Assembly (NCBI GenBank): GCA_016870695.1
Contig: VGAV01000109.1
Location: 1-7,386 of the forward strand
Direction of reading: 5' to 3'
Source of the DNA: Actinomycetota bacterium
GTDB lineage: Bacteria; Actinomycetota; Actinomycetes; Actinomycetales; Microbacteriaceae
DNA: 7,386 nucleotides
A program made the translations under genes and the position numbers. The notes under the pieces are model-generated. The model was given only the letters and a program-made list of their open reading frames with translations. It ran no database searches and was not told where the DNA came from. Of the stretch, positions 5,934-7,386 are shown piece after piece. Numbering within the stretch: the first letter of the stretch is position 1; every line of letters begins with the position of its first letter.

Positions 5934-6751
5934 GAGACGGCTCCCTTCCGCGCGACGAGCGACGAGAGCCCCGAGACCAGGAAGACCAGCACCGTCATCG
6001 CGATCGCGGTGGCGGACGCCCCGGCCCAGTCGATGGTTACGCTCGAGTAGGAGAAGAGCTGCGTGCTCAGCATGCGCTGGGACGAGCCGCCGAGCAGGTA
6101 CGGGGTCGTGTAGGCGGTGACCGAGCCGGCGAAGACCAGCGTCGCCGCGACGACGACGCCCGGCAGCGAGAGCGGGACGACCACGTCCCAGAAGGTGCGG
6201 ATGCGGCTCGCGCCGAGTCCGCGCGCCGCGTCGTCGAGTCCGGCGTCGACCTGCGAGACGGCGGAGTAGCAGGAGATGATCGCCAGCGGCAGGAACAGCT
6301 GCGTCAGACCCAGCACGATGGCGAGCTCGGTATAGAGCAGCTGGGGCGCCTCCTCCACGAGCCCGAGACCGACGAGCGCCTGCCCGATCGCACCGTTCTT
6401 GCCCAGCACCACGAGCCAGCCGAAGGTCCGGACCACGTTGCTCAGCAGCAGCGGGAAGATCGCCAGAGCGAGCAGCACGCCCGCCCAGCGCGATGAGGAA
6501 CGGGCGAGCAGGTAGGCGATGGGGAATCCGAGCACGATGCAGATCACCGTGACCACCAGGCCGAGACCGACGGTGCGGCCGATGATGCCCAGCTCGTAAG
6601 GGTCGGTGAGCATCTCCCCGACGCGCGCGAGCACCTCGACGGGGCCGGTGCCGGGAGGGGCGAACAGCATCACGAGCGAGGGGATGACGAAGAAGAGCAG
6701 CAGGAAGCCCAGCCCCGGCAGGAGCAGAAGGGGAGCGGTCCTCGATCTCAC
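5930..6751 (-). CDS. ABC transporter permease (PotB-like), first gene of operon
   Basis: A 273-residue inner-membrane permease. Hydrophobic segments lie at about residues 7-30, 55-83, 90-117, 139-165, 192-222 and 243-267. The EAA loop is at 170-198: AGLDDAARGLGASRIRTFW, then VVPLSLPGV. A conserved NVVRTFGW stretch occurs around 105-112, as in PotB relatives. Start GTG 6751 is chosen because GGAGGG sits 5 nt upstream and the first hydrophobic segment follows at once. An ATG at 6880 in the same frame would add 43 residues translated across the operator and promoter region. The stop overlaps the next gene's start by 4 nt. It is the first gene after the divergent control region and presumably under LacI-type control through the operator at 6803-6818. 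Confidence 0.92.
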   Translation of the reverse strand: MRSRTAPLLLLPGLGFLLLFFVIPSLVMLFAPPGTGPVEVLARVGEMLTDPYELGIIGRTVGLGLVVTVICIVLGFPIAYLLARSSSRWAGVLLALAIFPLLLSNVVRTFGWLVVLGKNGAIGQALVGLGLVEEAPQLLYTELAIVLGLTQLFLPLAIISCYSAVSQVDAGLDDAARGLGASRIRTFWDVVVPLSLPGVVVAATLVFAGSVTAYTTPYLLGGSSQRMLSTQLFSYSSVTIDWAGASATAIAMTVLVFLVSGLSSLVARKGAVS

Positions 6752-6756
6752 GGCGA

Positions 6757-6762
6757 CCCTCC
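6757..6762 (-). promoter_or_regulatory. Ribosome binding site of first permease gene
   Basis: GGAGGG on the minus strand, 5 nt before GTG 6751. It decides the start of the first operon gene against the upstream in-frame ATG at 6880. Confidence 0.7.
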
Positions 6763-6774
6763 GATCGATCGTGT

Positions 6775-6794
6775 CGGGCGGGCACGGACGCCCG
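6775..6794 (-). other. Small leader hairpin between operator and first permease gene
   Basis: CGGGCG (6775-6780) and CGCCCG (6789-6794) form a 6-bp stem with an 8-nt loop in the presumed 5' leader of the transporter mRNA. It may only reflect GC richness. No known riboswitch pattern was recognised. Confidence 0.3.
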
Positions 6795-6802
6795 CAGAAG
6801 AA

Positions 6803-6818
6803 ATGTAACCGGTTGCAT
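6803..6818. promoter_or_regulatory. LacI-family operator 1 (transporter side)
   Basis: ATGTAACCGGTTGCAT is a 16-nt palindrome with a single mismatched pair and the central CG typical of LacI-family sites. It lies just downstream of the candidate -10 of the transporter operon on the minus strand, where bound repressor would block transcription. The divergently encoded LacI-type protein is the natural candidate to bind it. Confidence 0.85.
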
Positions 6819-6820
6819 CG

Positions 6821-6850
6821 AGAGTAGACCGACGAGGGGACCCCGTTCGA
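6821..6850 (-). promoter_or_regulatory. Candidate promoter of the transporter-deaminase operon
   Basis: On the minus strand, TCGAAC (6850-6845) and TACTCT (6826-6821) are separated by 18 nt. Each matches only three of six sigma-70-type consensus bases, so the call is weak. The position directly in front of operator 1 is what makes it plausible. Confidence 0.35.
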
Positions 6851-6903
6851 GTCAGCCATGTGAACAGTGCGTTTCGGCACCGCCGTGCGGACGGGTGGCG
6901 ACG

Positions 6904-6917
6904 TGCGACCGGTTGCA
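6904..6917. promoter_or_regulatory. LacI-family operator 2 (repressor-gene side)
   Basis: TGCGACCGGTTGCA is a 14-nt palindrome with one mismatched pair, sharing the ACCGGT core and TGCA-type ends with operator 1. It covers the -35/spacer region of the promoter proposed for the LacI-type gene, suggesting autoregulation. Its centre is exactly 100 bp from that of operator 1. Confidence 0.8.
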
Positions 6918-6926
6918 GGCGCACCG

Positions 6927-6932
6927 TATGAT
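6927..6932 (+). promoter_or_regulatory. Candidate -10 element of the LacI-type regulator gene
   Basis: TATGAT matches five of six bases of TATAAT and lies 25 nt before the start codon, a fitting distance for a short leader. No good -35 hexamer is visible at 16-18 nt upstream, where operator 2 sits instead. Confidence 0.55.
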
Positions 6933-6957
6933 CGGCGCAGTCCACCGAAGGAGTCGC

Positions 6958-7386
6958 ATGGCCACGCTCGCTGACGTCGCCGCCCTGGCAGGCGTCTCGA
7001 AGGCGACCGCCTCCCGGACGCTCTCGCGGCCCGAGGTGGTCTCGCCGGACACCGCGGCGCGGGTGCTGACGGCCGCGGCGAAGCTCGGCTTCACCCCTAA
7101 CTCCGCGGCGCGGCAGCTCGCCCGTGGCCGCACGGGCGTCGTCGCGCTCGTGGTCCCCACGCTCGACAACGCCTTCTTCACCCCGATCATCGGCGGGGCG
7201 CAGCGCCGCGCCGACGAGGACGGACTCCAGCTCACGGTGGCCGTCCATCCGCTCGAGGCGGTGCGCGAGCTCACCGCGTTCGAGCGGCTGTCACGGCAGG
7301 TCGACGGCTTCATCGTCGTCGCGCCGCGCGGCAGCGACGATCTGCTGCTCTCCGCCGGGGCGCATAAGCCCACGGTGCTGGTCGAT
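6958..7386 (+). CDS. LacI-family transcriptional repressor (N-terminal part; runs off window)
   Basis: The first 143 residues of a LacI/GalR-family regulator, open to the last base. ATG 6958 is preceded by GAAGGAG at 6947-6953. The N-terminal helix-turn-helix is unmistakable: LADVAALAGVSKATASRTLS (residues 4-23), with Ala16 and Arg20 in the recognition helix. The hinge-helix region FTPNSAARQLARGRTG (about 46-61) follows. After it the periplasmic-binding-protein-like effector domain begins with VVALVVPTLDNAFFTPIIGGA, and continues to VDGFIVVAPRG. In this family a dimer binds palindromic operators and releases or holds DNA when a small ligand binds the effector domain. It is transcribed away from the transporter operon, with two matching operators in the 206-nt gap. 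It very likely controls both that operon and itself. The inducer is unknown, but is plausibly the imported solute or its product. Confidence 0.95.
   Translation, partial: MATLADVAALAGVSKATASRTLSRPEVVSPDTAARVLTAAAKLGFTPNSAARQLARGRTGVVALVVPTLDNAFFTPIIGGAQRRADEDGLQLTVAVHPLEAVRELTAFERLSRQVDGFIVVAPRGSDDLLLSAGAHKPTVLVD

Noticed and set aside
5934..6818. Upstream extension of the second permease frame to 560 residues, which might suggest a fused permease
   Set aside because: The extra part is an off-frame translation of the first permease gene. The GTGA overlap and RBS at 5933 give a normal-sized permease.
6752..6880. Upstream ATG start for the first permease, adding 43 residues
   Set aside because: This segment contains the operator and the presumed promoter and leader. 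The added residues are not membrane-like, and a good RBS precedes GTG 6751.
6748..7373. Minus-strand open frames (166 and 173 codons) opposite the LacI-type gene and the intergenic region
   Set aside because: The plus strand encodes a clear LacI helix-turn-helix and effector domain. The antisense products show no recognisable features.

Overview
The window looks like chromosomal DNA of a high-GC actinobacterium. I infer a Microbacterium-like member of the Microbacteriaceae from the very high GC content, the frequent GTG starts, the actinobacterial-type 2-oxoacid dehydrogenase genes and the recurrent GAT-GCC / GCA-TCC codon pairs. No marker gene is present to confirm the taxon.

Left part (1-1651, + strand): the 3' end of an E1-beta subunit gene, followed after a 61-nt gap by a complete single-lipoyl-domain E2 acyltransferase gene. 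Together they are the end of a 2-oxoacid dehydrogenase operon, of branched-chain 2-oxoacid or pyruvate type. E1-alpha would be expected just left of the window.

The E2 gene converges on the next operon. The 106-nt gap between them (1652-1757) carries a striking 67-nt inverted repeat built from four copies of one heptamer.

Middle and right (1758-6751, - strand, transcribed right to left): a compact operon of five genes. In transcription order these are two PotB/PotC-like inner-membrane permeases, a PotA-like ATPase, a PotD-like lipoprotein substrate-binding protein and an adenosine-deaminase-superfamily hydrolase. Permease 1/permease 2 and permease 2/ATPase overlap by 4 nt (GTGA and ATGA). 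The binding-protein gene has its own strong ribosome binding site, and a perfect 13-bp hairpin follows its stop codon, before the deaminase gene. The deaminase keeps the metal and catalytic residues of the family but departs from the usual motifs around the substrate pocket.

Right end (6752-7386): a 206-nt divergent regulatory region with two near-perfect LacI-family operators (core ACCGGT) centred exactly 100 bp apart, then the start of a LacI-family repressor gene on the + strand that runs off the window. One operator sits just downstream of a weak candidate promoter for the transporter operon. The other lies immediately upstream of a good -10 box for the repressor gene.

The simplest reading is a locally regulated, substrate-inducible cassette. 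The importer brings in a small, perhaps amino-bearing ligand, the deaminase acts on it in the cytoplasm, and the LacI-type protein senses the ligand or product. The substrate cannot be read from the sequence. No RNA genes, insertion sequences, CRISPR arrays or phage genes were seen.
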